The notes below the pieces were generated by a model. It did not search any database and was not told the DNA's origin. It saw nothing but the letters and a program-made list of their open reading frames with translations. DNA of 64,000 bases from Falsochrobactrum shanghaiense (lineage in GTDB: Bacteria; Pseudomonadota; Alphaproteobacteria; Rhizobiales; Rhizobiaceae). Position 1 is the first letter of the stretch. Each line of letters starts with the position of its first letter. Shown one piece after another: positions 62,871-64,000 of the stretch. Where the stretch lies: the NCBI RefSeq assembly GCF_003149535.1, contig NZ_QGDB01000006.1, positions 1 through 64,000 of the forward strand, given 5' to 3'. A program made the translations under genes and the position numbers.

Positions 62871-63779
62871 ATGGAATATTTCCTCCAGCAGGTGATCAAC
62901 GGGCTTGCGCTCGGATCGATCTATGGGCTGATCGCCATCGGCTATACGATGGTCTACGGCATTATCGGCATGATCAACTTCGCGCATGGTGACGTTTTCA
63001 TGCTCGGCGCCTTCATGGCGCTTATTGTTTTCCTGATAATCACCACTTTCATCGGCGCGCTTCCACTGGCGCTGATGCTGCTTGTGATGATGGTTGTCGC
63101 CATGCTTCTGACGGGGCTTTGGAGCTGGGTCATCGAGCGCGCGGCCTACAGGCCCTTGCGCGGCTCGTTCCGGCTTGCGCCGCTGATTACGGCAATCGGC
63201 ATGTCCATCGCATTGTCGAACTTCGTTCAGGTGACGCAGGGGCCGCGCAACAAGCCGGTGCCAAATCTGCTCAGCGGCACTTATAACCTGTTTGGCACCA
63301 ATGTCACGATTTCGCTCAAGCAGATCGTGGTCATCGTGGTGACGGCGGTGCTGCTGACGATCTTCTGGTATATCGTCAATCGCACGTCGCTGGGTCGTGC
63401 GCAGCGCGCCTGCGAGCAGGATCGCAAGATGGCGGCGCTGCTCGGCATCAATGTCGACCGGGTGATCTCGCTCACCTTCGTCATGGGCGCGATGCTCGCC
63501 GCGGTGGCCGGGACGCTTTATCTGAGCTTTTATGGCGTGATTTCCTTTGCGGACGGTTTCATTCCCGGCGTCAAGGCGTTCACGGCTGCGGTTCTGGGTG
63601 GCATCGGCTCGCTTCCGGGCGCGGTTGTCGGCGGTCTGCTGATCGGTCTCATCGAGGCATTGTGGTCAGCTTATTTCTCGATCGACTACAAGGATGTTGC
63701 CGCGTTCTCGATCCTTGCCATCGTGCTTATCTTCATGCCGTCCGGCATTCTTGGCCGTCCTGAAGTCGAAAAGGTGTAA
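62871..63779 (+). CDS. livH: Branched-chain amino-acid ABC transporter permease LivH
   Basis: Inner-membrane permease of 302 residues with about eight hydrophobic segments. FLQQVINGLALGSIYGLIAI and MINFAHGDVFMLGAFMAL are the LivH signature. RACEQDRKMAALLGINVDRV is the cytoplasmic loop that meets the ATPase, and FTAAVLGGIGSLPGAVVGG ends the conserved part. The ATG at 62871 follows GGGTGGCTTCTCT; an ATG at 62856 adds five residues. livM follows after 2 bp. Confidence 0.95.
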   Translation: MEYFLQQVINGLALGSIYGLIAIGYTMVYGIIGMINFAHGDVFMLGAFMALIVFLIITTFIGALPLALMLLVMMVVAMLLTGLWSWVIERAAYRPLRGSFRLAPLITAIGMSIALSNFVQVTQGPRNKPVPNLLSGTYNLFGTNVTISLKQIVVIVVTAVLLTIFWYIVNRTSLGRAQRACEQDRKMAALLGINVDRVISLTFVMGAMLAAVAGTLYLSFYGVISFADGFIPGVKAFTAAVLGGIGSLPGAVVGGLLIGLIEALWSAYFSIDYKDVAAFSILAIVLIFMPSGILGRPEVEKV

Positions 63780-63781
63780 TC

Positions 63782-64000
63782 ATGGCCGTACAAACAGGTT
63801 CACGCCCGGATTCCCTTTTTGGCCGGGCCATTCGCGAAGGCATCATCGCCGGCCTGCTGGCACTGGGGCTGTTCATTCTCATCGTCGGCTTCAAGACCGA
63901 TCAGAACATCAACAACGCACTGGTGCTGGACCAGCGCTGGGGCGCACTTGCGGTTCTCGTTGCGCTGTCGGCGGTCGGGCGGTTTGTCTTTATCGCTTTC
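63782..64000 (+). CDS. livM: Branched-chain amino-acid ABC transporter permease LivM, N-terminal part
   Basis: The reading frame opens with ATG at 63782, 2 bp after the livH stop, and runs off the window after 73 codons. It starts MAVQTGSRPDSLFGRAIREG and continues with two hydrophobic stretches (GIIAGLLALGLFILIV and GALAVLVALSAVGRFVFIAF). This matches the N-terminus of LivM, the partner of LivH, including its extra membrane segments. The liv ATPase and any binding-protein genes would lie beyond the edge. Confidence 0.88.
   Translation, partial: MAVQTGSRPDSLFGRAIREGIIAGLLALGLFILIVGFKTDQNINNALVLDQRWGALAVLVALSAVGRFVFIAF

Overview
The window looks like core chromosome of a Brucellaceae alphaproteobacterium (Brucella, including the former Ochrobactrum). 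The evidence is from recognition, not from any search. The rRNA operon ends 23S-5S-tRNA-fMet. The F1 ATP synthase genes (atpHAGDC) stand apart from F0. A PrpA-type proline racemase/hydroxyproline epimerase, a 1602-residue NAD-glutamate dehydrogenase and a beta-carbonic anhydrase of the Brucella type are present. Short palindromic intergenic repeats of the kind common in Rhizobiales occur repeatedly. GC content is even and high, coding is dense, and I see no insertion sequence, prophage, CRISPR array or toxin-antitoxin locus.

Layout. 1-683: the 3' end of an rRNA operon with its terminator. 971-4927 (minus): a probable five-gene operon with a divergent DapF-like amino-acid racemase followed by a polar amino-acid ABC importer (ATPase, binding protein, two permeases). 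A LysR regulator (5255) diverges from it, followed by a CoA-transferase (6275). 7833-7922: tRNA-Ser(CGA). 8277-17893 (plus): housekeeping genes rplU-rpmA, a GNAT acetyltransferase, obg-proB-proA-nadD, rsfS-rlmH, then envC-like and ctpA genes. 17989-24313: rppH, small membrane proteins, a LysR/mmsA divergent pair, a pyridoxal kinase and a carbonic anhydrase. 24493-30396: a lytic transglycosylase (minus), ffh with a long structured leader, chorismate mutase, rpsP, and a lemA/TPM/TPM cluster. 30510-36694: NAD-glutamate dehydrogenase and an MFS transporter. 36706-44306 (minus): glpK, purH, a heparinase II/III-like protein, rsmB and htpX. 44418-54670: an SDHAF4-like factor convergent with acs, usg, yggS, leuS-lptE, a transaldolase, priA and a small membrane protein. 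54938-60088: atpHAGDC. 60310-64000: an FAD amine oxidase plus a 4-hydroxyproline epimerase, then livH and the start of livM at the window edge.

How the parts work together. Most genes are basic metabolism and translation: proline synthesis (proBA), NAD synthesis (nadD), ribosome assembly and silencing (obg, rsfS, rlmH, rsmB), and envelope upkeep (envC-like, ctpA, lptE, htpX, transglycosylase). There is a clear amino-acid theme: the racemase-linked importer, the large glutamate dehydrogenase, MmsA for valine breakdown, the hydroxyproline epimerase/oxidase pair and the liv permeases.

The features most worth a second look are the DapF-like racemase tied to its own importer, the structured ffh leader, the palindromic repeats and hairpins inside the atp operon, and the LemA/TPM/TPM cluster. 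I did not find a clear undescribed defence or mobile system. The window is mostly conserved chromosome.
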